This document shows, piece after piece, positions 6,590 to 13,685 of a DNA stretch of 14,299 bases (positions within the stretch are counted from its first letter, which is position 1; the number at the start of each line of letters is the position of its first letter). Origin of the DNA: Planctomycetota bacterium (GTDB taxonomy: Bacteria > Planctomycetota > UBA1135); assembly GCA_003501525.1 (NCBI GenBank), contig DNPI01000053.1:541-14839 (forward strand). The letters run 5' to 3'. Both the position numbers and the translations under genes were made by a program. The notes beneath the pieces were generated by a model. It was not told where the DNA came from and made no database searches. It worked only from the letters and a program-made list of their open reading frames with translations.

Positions 6590-7783
6590 TCAGCGAATGG
6601 TGTTACGAAGTTGGAGAGGGACGTCGTCTAGAGAACCCGATTGACTGCGCTGCAGAGCCTTGAGATACAAGACGATTGCCCATCGATCGCGAACAGGTAT
6701 TTGCTGCGCGTACCCAGGCATATTCCGAACGCCTTTACTGATTGTTTGGAAGAGCTGGCCGGGGGGTTGAGAAATTACTGTTTCAGCGTGCAAGCTAAGA
6801 GGTGGGACCCAAAGGGGTGAAACAATTTCCTGCGCCCTCTTGTTGACCATGCCATCTCCAAGGCCGGAAACTCCGTGACAAGCGGTGCAGTAGATATTGA
6901 AGCGCTCCCGCCCCCTTTCCATAAGAAACTCATCAACCGGAAGCGGGAATTCCGTCACATATTCACCTCCAAGAAATCCAGTATGTAGAGCCTCGTTTGC
7001 GACAAGCTCGCCCCTTGCAACTGTGCCGTCAATTGGCATGCGCATCGCTCGGCCATCCGCAAAAAGGCTACTCGCTGCCTGAGCTTTGAATTTCGGCTGA
7101 TGGTCCATATCAGGGACAAGATGCAAGCGAGGTGTTTCAGAAGTAGAGAATTTCGCCTTCACAACAAAAGCTGGCGGCAGCATTAAGAGTCCAGCGGCAG
7201 CCCAAGCTGCAAATTTAATCTTTGGGGGCCAGTCTGTATTCGTAATAGTTTCCTCGACAACCTCCACCGTCGCAGCACCTTGAGCCTCAAAGAGGGCCTT
7301 AATTTCCGGGGCCTGATAAGCGGGATCGTCCGCTTCAACCACAATAAAAAACCGATCGGACGTTGCTCGTCGAAAACTAGGGACAGAAAAAAGCGGGTGA
7401 TACCAGCGAGGCAAACGATTCAACATCCACATGCCGAAAAATGTCGAGAGCGCGCTGAACAGCACGGTCAACTCAAACATGATTGGCACGTTAGCCGGAA
7501 TACTCCAGAGCGGCTTGCCACTAATAATAAAGGGGTAATCAACCGCATTTGTCCACCATTGAAGCCAAATCGCCAAAGCCAAGCCTGACAGACCACACCC
7601 TAGAACTATCCAAGGCAACTTAGTCATTTTCACCCCCATAGCCTTATCCAAACCATGGACAGGGAAGGGGGTGTGGCAATCCCATTTAGTCAAGCCTGCT
7701 TCCTTAACAGCTTTTGCTGCTTCAATAATGCCCTCGACACTCGTAAATGAAGCCAGAACTCCATAAACCCGAGAAGATGTCAT
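6590..7783 (-). CDS. actDE: Fused ACIII subunits ActD and ActE (DUF3341 domain plus monohaem cytochrome c)
   Basis: 397 residues combining two proteins that are separate in Rhodothermus and Flavobacterium. The first part (about 1-178) is ActD/DUF3341: start MTSSRVYGVLASF, then THPFPVHGLDKAMG-like region (PFPVHGLDKAMG at 39-50), two spans (about 57-76 and 98-120) and the FFIVVEADDPAY domain. A third span (about 189-208) then leads into an ActE-type cytochrome c domain with CTACH at 299-303 and probable Met ligand M355 (RNMPGYA). In separate ActE proteins this domain is lipid-anchored; here the third span anchors it. The haem domain would sit in the periplasm, close to ActA and CoxB. ATG 7783 has GGAGG seven to eight bases upstream and overlaps the actC stop (ATGA). 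There is no frameshift: the fusion is one continuous frame. Confidence 0.94.
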   Translation of the reverse strand: MTSSRVYGVLASFTSVEGIIEAAKAVKEAGLTKWDCHTPFPVHGLDKAMGVKMTKLPWIVLGCGLSGLALAIWLQWWTNAVDYPFIISGKPLWSIPANVPIMFELTVLFSALSTFFGMWMLNRLPRWYHPLFSVPSFRRATSDRFFIVVEADDPAYQAPEIKALFEAQGAATVEVVEETITNTDWPPKIKFAAWAAAGLLMLPPAFVVKAKFSTSETPRLHLVPDMDHQPKFKAQAASSLFADGRAMRMPIDGTVARGELVANEALHTGFLGGEYVTEFPLPVDEFLMERGRERFNIYCTACHGVSGLGDGMVNKRAQEIVSPLWVPPLSLHAETVISQPPGQLFQTISKGVRNMPGYAQQIPVRDRWAIVLYLKALQRSQSGSLDDVPLQLRNTIR

Positions 7784-9219
7784 TTGACCCCCTCCGGCGG
7801 CACTTGCCCGCTCGGCGAATCAGAGGCGGTGGCTGCACTGCCACCATGGCCAGCGTGCGCCTGCGGCATAACTCCCTTAATTTCCGCTATCGCTACCTGG
7901 GGCAGGTAACGGCAAAAGAGGAGGAAAAGCGTAAGGAAGAGGCCAAAACTACCCAGAAAGGTGAGAAGGTCTATGGCAGTAGGCGTGAAATAGTGCCAAC
8001 TGGAGGGGAGAAAATCACGGTTCAGTGAACTCACCACAATGACAAAGCGCTCAAACCACATTCCAACGTTTACAAGAGCTGCAGCAATGAAAACCACCCA
8101 CATGTTTGTGCGCATCTTCTTAAACCAAAAGATTTGTGGGACCAATACGTTGCAGCTCACCATGAGGGTATAGGCCCACCAATAAGGACCAAAAGCCCGA
8201 TTGATAAATGCAAAGCCTTCGTAGCGGTTTCCGCTATACCAAGCGACAAAGAACTCCGTTGAGTAGGCGTAACCCACCATCATGCCGGTGGCAAGAATGA
8301 CCTTGCACATTAGCTCAATGTGGCGCGTAGTGATTAAATCCTTAAGGCCCCACAACTCGCGCGCGGGAATTGCCAAGCTAAGCACCATGGCAAATCCGGA
8401 GAAAATAGCCCCTGCCACAAAATATGGTGGGAAAATTGTGGTGTGCCAACCCGGAAGCTGAGAGACGGCAAAGTCAAACGAGACAACTGAGTGAACCGAA
8501 AGGACCAAAGGCGTAGCCAACGCCGCGAGCAAAAGATACGCCCTTTCGTAACGATGCCAGTGCCTGTTTGAACCCGTCCAGCCCAATGAAAAGACCCCGT
8601 ACATCATCCGACGAACACGACTGGTAGCGCGATCCCGCAGGGTAGCGAGGTCGGGGACCATGCCCATGTACCAGAAAAGCAGAGAAACTGTGAAATAGGT
8701 GCCAACCGCAAAGACATCCCACAACAGAGGGCTACGGAAATTAGGCCACATTTCCATCTGGTTGGGAATTGGAAACACCCAATAGATGACCCATATCCGA
8801 CCAACATGAATTGCAGGGAACATCCCCGCACAGATAACCGCAAAGATGGTCATCGCCTCTGAGAATCGATTAATTGCCGTACGCCAAGTCTGACGGAACA
8901 GGAACAGTACTGCGGATATCAGTGTGCCCGCATGCCCAATGCCCACCCAAAAAACAAAATTAACGATAGGCCAACCCCAAGCGACAGGTTGGTTGTTCCC
9001 CCACACCCCAACACCGGTCGAGATGAGATAAACAATAGAAGCACCAAGAGCACCCAGGAGACCTAAGGCAGCAGCAAAAGTCACATACCAAGCCTTTGGC
9101 GGCTTTGGCGTTTCCGAGACCTGACAAACAATATCGGTAACCGACGCGAAATCGTTTTCACCCTGCACAAGCGGGGGCTTCCGAATAGGGTCGTCTACAG
9201 CAGCCACACCATCAGCCAT
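7780..9219 (-). CDS. actC: Alternative Complex III subunit ActC (NrfD-like quinol-oxidising membrane subunit)
   Basis: 479 residues, about ten membrane spans, NrfD/PsrC-like. In ACIII structures this subunit holds the quinol-binding site near the periplasmic face, next to the [3Fe-4S] cluster of ActB. Conserved features seen: FWVGIGHAGTLISAVLFLFR (H96), AGMFPAIHVGRIWV (H138) and NFRSPLLWDVFAV (D168); these His and Asp residues are the ones usually discussed for the quinol site and proton transfer. The C-terminus ends in a Gly/Ala/His-rich soluble tail (PQAHAGHGGSAATASDSPSG). The start at 9219 is supported by AGGAGG about ten bases upstream. It overlaps the actB end by eight bases, in a different frame. 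Operon place and length are normal for ActC. Confidence 0.96.
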   Translation of the reverse strand: MADGVAAVDDPIRKPPLVQGENDFASVTDIVCQVSETPKPPKAWYVTFAAALGLLGALGASIVYLISTGVGVWGNNQPVAWGWPIVNFVFWVGIGHAGTLISAVLFLFRQTWRTAINRFSEAMTIFAVICAGMFPAIHVGRIWVIYWVFPIPNQMEMWPNFRSPLLWDVFAVGTYFTVSLLFWYMGMVPDLATLRDRATSRVRRMMYGVFSLGWTGSNRHWHRYERAYLLLAALATPLVLSVHSVVSFDFAVSQLPGWHTTIFPPYFVAGAIFSGFAMVLSLAIPARELWGLKDLITTRHIELMCKVILATGMMVGYAYSTEFFVAWYSGNRYEGFAFINRAFGPYWWAYTLMVSCNVLVPQIFWFKKMRTNMWVVFIAAALVNVGMWFERFVIVVSSLNRDFLPSSWHYFTPTAIDLLTFLGSFGLFLTLFLLFCRYLPQVAIAEIKGVMPQAHAGHGGSAATASDSPSGQVPPEGVK

Positions 9220-12200
9220 GGGGCGCTTCCTCCTTCGCTGAAGACGACTTTGGCTCTAGAGCTGGATTAGGGTTGCGAATGCGAGCAAGAAACGCTGTAC
9301 GAGGTTTGTTGCTTAGCTCACCGAGCATGAAATAAGACCTTGGGTCATCATGAGCCATGCGAACCTTGCTTGCCTCGTCATTCAAATCACCAAACTGTAT
9401 TGAATCAGTCGGACATGCTTGCGCACAAGCGGGTGTCACATCCCCATCGACAAGAGGGCGACCTTCAATTTTTGCTGTACCGCGAGCATCTTCAATTCGC
9501 TGAACGCAGAAGGAACATTTCTCCATCACCCCACGAGAACGCACGGTGACTTCAGGATTTTTCGCCAACTTCAGCGTTTCATTCTTTGGCTCTTTCAAAT
9601 CTTTATTGAAATTGAAAAAGTTAAAGCGCCGAACTTTATAGGGGCAATTGTTGGCGCAATACCGCGTCCCGATACAACGGTTATAGACCATATCGTTAAG
9701 GCCCTCGCTGCTGTGTGTCGTCGCCGCGACAGGGCAGACCTGCTCGCAAGGAGCAAGCTCGCAGTGTTGACAAGCCACGGGCTGGTGCACCGCCTCTGGA
9801 GACTCGATATCTCCTTGAAAATAACGATCTAGTCGAATCCAATGCATTTCGCGACCGTTTATGACCTCCTCCTTTCCGACAACTGGGATATTGTTTTCAG
9901 ACTGGCAAGCTACCGTGCAGGTGCTACAGCCCAAACAAGTCGAAAGGTCAATCGACATCCCCCACTTGTGTCCGTCGTATTCATGTTCATCCCACATGGC
10001 ACCCAACGGGGGCTCATGCACCCGGTGCTTTGCGAAATCGGCATGCTCTTTCCACTCAGCAATATCGCCTTCGCGAACAAGCTCACCAAGACGATCAGCG
10101 CGCCCCTTAAGACCGACATCATCAATCAAGTGATGGTCCTGAGTAGTAGCCAACGGATAAGTCCTGCCCGTTTTCTTGAGCACAGCAAGCACCGCCCCTG
10201 ATGTAAAGGCCGAGGACGTTCGCAAACGGTACGAATCGAAACCAACCGGCTCGATTTGATCTTCCCAGCAACCGGCGACATGCCCAGCTTCTTTTCGCCC
10301 ATAACCCAGTGGAATGGTCACCGAACCAGGCGCATGACCCGGCATGATGTAAATCGGGAGCTCCATAGAGCGCCCCTCGATTGCCACTTCCACAAGATCA
10401 CCCGTGTTAACGCTCAAGCGGTCAGCCTCTGATTTAGCCAAGAGAGCCGCGTTATCCCAAGTTAATTTGGTAAGGGGATCGGGAAGCTCCTGCAACCAAC
10501 CACTATTTGCGAATCGACCATCATGAAGCGTGCGATCAGCACGAAATACGACCTCAAGGCCTTCGCCTACCGGGCGAGAGCTCGGGGCAGAAACCGCTTC
10601 CGGGACAACACCAACGCTGAACGCTTTGGCCACCGTTGCAAATCCATCATGCAGGGCTTTCCTAAATTTACCTTCGAGATCAACTGCTCCAAATTCGCGG
10701 CGGAAGGCACTGCGAACAATCGCGCGACCATCGCGAGAATTGCCACCTAACACTAAGGACAAAAACTCCAAAACCGAGCGCCCGCCGTGAAGAGGCTCAA
10801 TGAGAGGCTGCGCAAGGTTCCAATACCCTTGCCAAGAAAGCGAATCGCCCCAGCTCTCAAGGAAGTGCGCCTTAGGAAGGTGCCAGGTGCTCAGGCTTGC
10901 CGTTTCATCTTGGTAAAGCCCTAGGTGAACGAGATTCTGCACCTTCTGTGAGGCCGCAGAGAAATCCAAATTAGCCGGAGCGTTGTAGGCGGGGTTGCCA
11001 CCTAGAACAAAGAGAGTATTGATATCACCTTTTCCCATGCGCCCAACGAGGCCCGCCAAACCATCCGCTGACCCACCTGTCTCGGAATTTGGCCAAGGAA
11101 TAAACTTTTGAGCTAGGCTGCCGAGAAGGTGATTAATACGGAAACCAAGGGCATGCACCTCATGAGGCTGATTCGGGCCAACTGTCACGAGAGCGCCAGG
11201 GCCCGCTTGCCGCAGGTCGTCCAGGGCCGCCGCCAAAAACTCTCCGCCCTCACCATCAGGGAAGGCTCCAGCCCCAGCATCAGCATCACCCGCAAGGCGC
11301 GCCTCTAAGGCTGCAGCAAAAGCCCGGATTCTTGAGGGCTCCAACGGCAGACGATGGTCAGCCATAGATCCAGTCACGGAGAAATCAGTTTCCACTGAAT
11401 AGAGACGATTCATGCCCTTCTCAGGCTTACGCCCAGAGGCAAATTCACGAGCATGTCGCAACGCTGCCGGATGATCAGCCAAAGGATCATCGTCTAGGCA
11501 AAGGATGACCGAAGCCTTGTCAAATTGACTAACAGGGCGACCGCCTAGGATGCCACACGATTCCAATCCCATTGCTTCTTCATGGCGACCGGTAGGGTCA
11601 TATTCGACCCAAACTGCACTCGGGAGCATTTCCGCGACTTGCCCCTTCATAATTCCAATACTTGGAGAAGATGTGGGCTCTGCAAGAATCGCCAAACCCT
11701 TTCCTCCATCCTTCTTGGCCTCCTCGAGGATAGGGCGAACCCAAGAAGAAAACGATTCCCACGATGAGGGCTCTTTCTGCCCGCCACTCTGGCGGAAAGG
11801 AGCACGGCTTCGATCTGGGTCATAAAGCTCAAGCACTGAGGCCTGAGCAAAGGAATCCGTCGCGCCAAGGCTCTCCGGGTGTTCAGAGTTACCCTCAACC
11901 TTGATTGGGCGACCGTCATAACAAGTCACAACAAGCCCGCGCCCAACTCCGCCAAGCTCCATTGAAGTCGCAAAAGCTTTGGTTTTTCCAGGTATCCACC
12001 CATCCGGGCGCTGAGAAAAGGGAAGAATCTTTTCTTCCTTCCAAGAACAAGCACCAGCCGCACCAAGGGCGGCCGAGGCGCCCATCAGCTGAAGGAAACG
12101 ACGGCGGGAGGATTCGGTCCAATCCTCTTCCGGGCCCGAGGGGAATTCCTTGGCGACCATTTCTTGGAACTGGGGCGTTTCAGAAAGCTGCTCAAGGCTG

Positions 12201-12235
12201 CGCCAATACTCGCGTTTACTAGTCTTCATGCTCAT
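9212..12235 (-). CDS. actB: Alternative Complex III subunit ActB (Tat-exported molybdopterin-like and Fe-S protein)
   Basis: Main electron-wire subunit of ACIII. The frame could start at TTG 12253, but I choose ATG 12235, which overlaps the actA stop (ATGA); this gives 1007 residues. A Tat signal with SRRRFLQLMGASAALGAAGAC lies at about 43-63, unusually far in, as is usual for ActB; C63 may be lipidated, though the lipobox is imperfect. Residues from about 65 to 740 are the molybdopterin-oxidoreductase-like part, which carries no cofactor in this family. Residues from about 760 to 950 hold four cysteine groups: CLGCSTCTVAC; CQHCELAPCEQVCP; CIGTRYCANNCP; and CSFC with CAQACP. The third has Thr where a fourth Cys would be, consistent with three [4Fe-4S] and one [3Fe-4S] clusters known from Rhodothermus ActB. 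It passes electrons from ActC quinol to the haems. Confidence 0.96.
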   Translation of the reverse strand: MSMKTSKREYWRSLEQLSETPQFQEMVAKEFPSGPEEDWTESSRRRFLQLMGASAALGAAGACSWKEEKILPFSQRPDGWIPGKTKAFATSMELGGVGRGLVVTCYDGRPIKVEGNSEHPESLGATDSFAQASVLELYDPDRSRAPFRQSGGQKEPSSWESFSSWVRPILEEAKKDGGKGLAILAEPTSSPSIGIMKGQVAEMLPSAVWVEYDPTGRHEEAMGLESCGILGGRPVSQFDKASVILCLDDDPLADHPAALRHAREFASGRKPEKGMNRLYSVETDFSVTGSMADHRLPLEPSRIRAFAAALEARLAGDADAGAGAFPDGEGGEFLAAALDDLRQAGPGALVTVGPNQPHEVHALGFRINHLLGSLAQKFIPWPNSETGGSADGLAGLVGRMGKGDINTLFVLGGNPAYNAPANLDFSAASQKVQNLVHLGLYQDETASLSTWHLPKAHFLESWGDSLSWQGYWNLAQPLIEPLHGGRSVLEFLSLVLGGNSRDGRAIVRSAFRREFGAVDLEGKFRKALHDGFATVAKAFSVGVVPEAVSAPSSRPVGEGLEVVFRADRTLHDGRFANSGWLQELPDPLTKLTWDNAALLAKSEADRLSVNTGDLVEVAIEGRSMELPIYIMPGHAPGSVTIPLGYGRKEAGHVAGCWEDQIEPVGFDSYRLRTSSAFTSGAVLAVLKKTGRTYPLATTQDHHLIDDVGLKGRADRLGELVREGDIAEWKEHADFAKHRVHEPPLGAMWDEHEYDGHKWGMSIDLSTCLGCSTCTVACQSENNIPVVGKEEVINGREMHWIRLDRYFQGDIESPEAVHQPVACQHCELAPCEQVCPVAATTHSSEGLNDMVYNRCIGTRYCANNCPYKVRRFNFFNFNKDLKEPKNETLKLAKNPEVTVRSRGVMEKCSFCVQRIEDARGTAKIEGRPLVDGDVTPACAQACPTDSIQFGDLNDEASKVRMAHDDPRSYFMLGELSNKPRTAFLARIRNPNPALEPKSSSAKEEAPHG

Positions 12236-12885
12236 CGGTGACAAGTGGAACAATCGGTGCGGGGTTGAATCCCATGGATTTGACGAAGACGCTCGCCCGT
12301 ATCGCGCCGCGTCCCCTCATCAGGTGCCCAGTCCAAATCAGTAACTTTGTCTAAAGGGCGAATATGTGGGTCGGGATCTCGATGGCAATCAAGGCACCAA
12401 CCCATGCTGAGCGGCTGCTCCTGGCGAACTGTCTCCATCCGATCAACCCGACCATGGCAGTCGACACAACTCACACCAGACGTAACATGCGCAGAGTGAT
12501 TGAAATAAACGAAATCAGGTAAGTCATGCACCCTTGTCCACTGCACAGGCTCCCCAGTCGCCCAACTCTCCCGTACTGGAAGTAGCTTCGGACTTTCGGG
12601 CTGAACCCTCTCGTGGCAATTCATGCAGACTGAGGCAGGAGGAACCGCAGCATGCGCAGCTGACTCAACAGTTGTATGGCAATACCTGCAGTCCATTCCC
12701 AATTCGCCGGCATGAAGAGCATGGCTAAAAGGCACTGGTTGCTCAGGCGCGTAGCCAACATTTAACGTCGAAGGAGAGGCCCCGAAAAGAAATAACCCGG
12801 TCACATAAACCGGGATTCCTACAGCCAAAATACCCAACCACGGACGAATGCGGTCCGTCCACTGCGGGAATTCGAAGACGCTCAT
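12232..12885 (-). CDS. actA: Alternative Complex III subunit ActA (pentahaem cytochrome c)
   Basis: 217 residues with one N-terminal span (about 16-35) that anchors a periplasmic domain. Five CxxCH sites are visible: CRYCH (66-70), CMNCH (87-91), CVDCH (140-144), CLDCH (164-168) and CSTCH (212-216), so it is pentahaem like other ActA proteins. Additional His residues in HALHAGELGMD and FVYFNHSAHV are probable sixth ligands. It collects electrons from the ActB clusters and hands them towards ActE and the oxidase. It is the first gene of the unit. ATG 12885 is preceded in frame by TAG only two codons upstream, so no earlier start is possible. The AGGAG immediately touching the ATG is too close for an ideal ribosome site. 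Confidence 0.96.
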   Translation of the reverse strand: MSVFEFPQWTDRIRPWLGILAVGIPVYVTGLFLFGASPSTLNVGYAPEQPVPFSHALHAGELGMDCRYCHTTVESAAHAAVPPASVCMNCHERVQPESPKLLPVRESWATGEPVQWTRVHDLPDFVYFNHSAHVTSGVSCVDCHGRVDRMETVRQEQPLSMGWCLDCHRDPDPHIRPLDKVTDLDWAPDEGTRRDTGERLRQIHGIQPRTDCSTCHR

Positions 12886-12890
12886 CTCCT
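12886..12890 (-). promoter_or_regulatory. Purine-rich ribosome site abutting the actA start codon
   Basis: Minus-strand AGGAG ends directly at the ATG of actA with no spacer, whereas sco, actC and actDE have AGGAGG-like sites 6 to 10 bases upstream. The in-frame TAG just before excludes an upstream start, and no ATG, GTG or TTG follows within the first few codons. The first gene of the operon may therefore start inefficiently or by another route. Confidence 0.35.
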
Positions 12891-12950
12891 ATTTCAGGCT
12901 GCTGATAGGGGGGTGTTTTTCGGTAGGGATTTAAAGCGTTCTGGGCAACT

Positions 12951-12970
12951 AAAAGGCCCGCAGGCCGGGC
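12951..12970 (-). terminator. Possible rho-independent terminator after the methyltransferase gene
   Basis: On the minus strand GCCCG-GCCTG-CGGGC forms a 5-base all-G/C stem with a 5-base loop, followed by CTTTT. It lies about 50 bases beyond the methyltransferase stop and would separate that gene from the ACIII operon. The stem is short and the T run only four bases, so it may be weak or act as an attenuator for reads entering actA. Confidence 0.35.
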
Positions 12971-12997
12971 ATTCTAGCGCCACGAAAATAAGTGCAA
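12971..12997 (-). promoter_or_regulatory. Candidate sigma70-like promoter for the ACIII-caa3 operon
   Basis: Minus-strand TTGCAC (12997-12992) and TAGAAT (12976-12971) resemble -35 and -10 boxes. The -10 matches five of six consensus bases, but the spacer is 15 bases, shorter than the usual 17. The predicted start would be near 12964, about 80 bases before the actA ATG, and inside the candidate terminator hairpin, which would then sit at the very 5' end of the transcript. This is the only gap large enough for a promoter of the operon within the window. Confidence 0.3.
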
Positions 12998-13020
12998 CAG
13001 GGAAACCTATTACTCAACGG

Positions 13021-13608
13021 CTAATTTTTATCGGCCACTCGAGTTGCAACAAAAAACAAAAACCACTTACCCAAACGTTTCACCCCTTCTAATTGCAACC
13101 CAGAGCCCCGAAGACCTAGAACAAACGACTCTTCGGAGAACCGATTATCTTCCGGGTGTGTCATCCAAGATCCCCAAAAAGGATGGCGAAGGAGATTGGC
13201 AAGGGTTTCCAGTCCATAAATTTTCCCGCCAGGACGCAAAACACGCTTCATCTCACAAAGCGAAGATTCCCAATCTTCAATATGGTGAAGAGTCTGCAAA
13301 GAAAAAACAGCGTCGTAGCGTTCATCAGCAAACGGAAGGTTGCAAGCATCCCCCACTATGGATGCTTCAGCTCGAGAACTTGCACTCCGCAACATGGTTG
13401 AATCTAAGTCAAGCGAATCGACATGCGCTGCCTGAAAATATCTTTTAATGAGGGGCGTCCATATTCCTCCTCCACATCCGACGTCTAAAACTCGTGCACC
13501 GGGAAGAGAACCACCAAGGCTCAGGAGCTTAGGCACCTCAAAGTATTCGGCCGCCCACCTTCGCACAGGGTTGAGCACCCATGTTTTCTCCAAGATATTA
13601 AGTCTCAT
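13021..13608 (-). CDS. Class I SAM-dependent methyltransferase
   Basis: 195 residues with a Rossmann-like methyltransferase core of the Methyltransf_11 type. Motif I is VLDVGCGGG (about 40-48), which binds S-adenosylmethionine. The acidic residue at the end of strand 2 is in SLDLD (65-69), the NLPF region follows GDAC (87-90), motif II is DAVFSLQTLHHI (99-110), and the post-motif LRPGGKI is at 124-130. The substrate cannot be told from sequence: the core is shared by quinone, lipid and small-molecule methyltransferases, and the specificity-determining parts (N-terminal 30 residues and C-terminal 50) match nothing I recognise. ATG 13608 has AGGG eight bases upstream. It is separated from actA by 135 bases, so it need not belong to the respiratory unit. 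It diverges from the permease gene. Confidence 0.88.
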   Translation of the reverse strand: MRLNILEKTWVLNPVRRWAAEYFEVPKLLSLGGSLPGARVLDVGCGGGIWTPLIKRYFQAAHVDSLDLDSTMLRSASSRAEASIVGDACNLPFADERYDAVFSLQTLHHIEDWESSLCEMKRVLRPGGKIYGLETLANLLRHPFWGSWMTHPEDNRFSEESFVLGLRGSGLQLEGVKRLGKWFLFFVATRVADKN

Positions 13609-13634
13609 TTCTATTGCCCTACTATTCTCTGGCC

Positions 13635-13685
13635 ATGCGCAAGCTGTTTCTACTCTTCATCCGAAATCCCGAACAAATTAAGTGA
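13635..13685 (+). other. Possible 16-codon upstream reading frame overlapping the permease start
   Basis: ATG at 13635 opens a 16-codon frame (MRKLFLLFIRNPEQIK) whose TGA stop (13683-13685) overlaps the GTG start of the permease as GTGA. This is the same 4-base overlap style used within the respiratory operon. The permease GTG has no visible Shine-Dalgarno sequence of its own, so coupling from this short frame would solve how it starts. The ATG of the short frame also lacks a strong ribosome site, and a 16-codon frame can arise by chance. Confidence 0.25.

Noticed and set aside
7747..8028. Plus-strand open frame of 93 codons opposite the actC/actDE junction
   Set aside because: The product is Arg/Lys/Glu-rich without family features and lies antisense to the overlapping ends of two conserved genes. 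The open frame is explained by their codon use.
9650..9700. Loss of a cysteine in the third ActB cluster motif as a sign of a broken gene
   Set aside because: CIGTRYC with Thr in place of Cys is, to my knowledge, the normal ActB form and explains the [3Fe-4S] cluster, so it is not a defect.
9842..10201. Plus-strand open frame of 119 codons opposite actB
   Set aside because: It covers the ActB region just before and at the first Fe-S cysteine group on the opposite strand, with no motif of its own and no ribosome site noted.
9212..12235. ActB as a genuine molybdenum enzyme such as a polysulfide or formate oxidoreductase
   Set aside because: The neighbours ActA, ActC, ActDE and ActF, and the fused molybdopterin-like plus Fe-S layout, define ACIII, whose ActB carries no molybdenum cofactor.
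13044..13448. Plus-strand open frame of 134 codons opposite the methyltransferase gene
   Set aside because: The minus strand encodes clear methyltransferase motifs throughout this stretch, while the plus frame is Lys/Gln/Pro-rich and unrecognisable.
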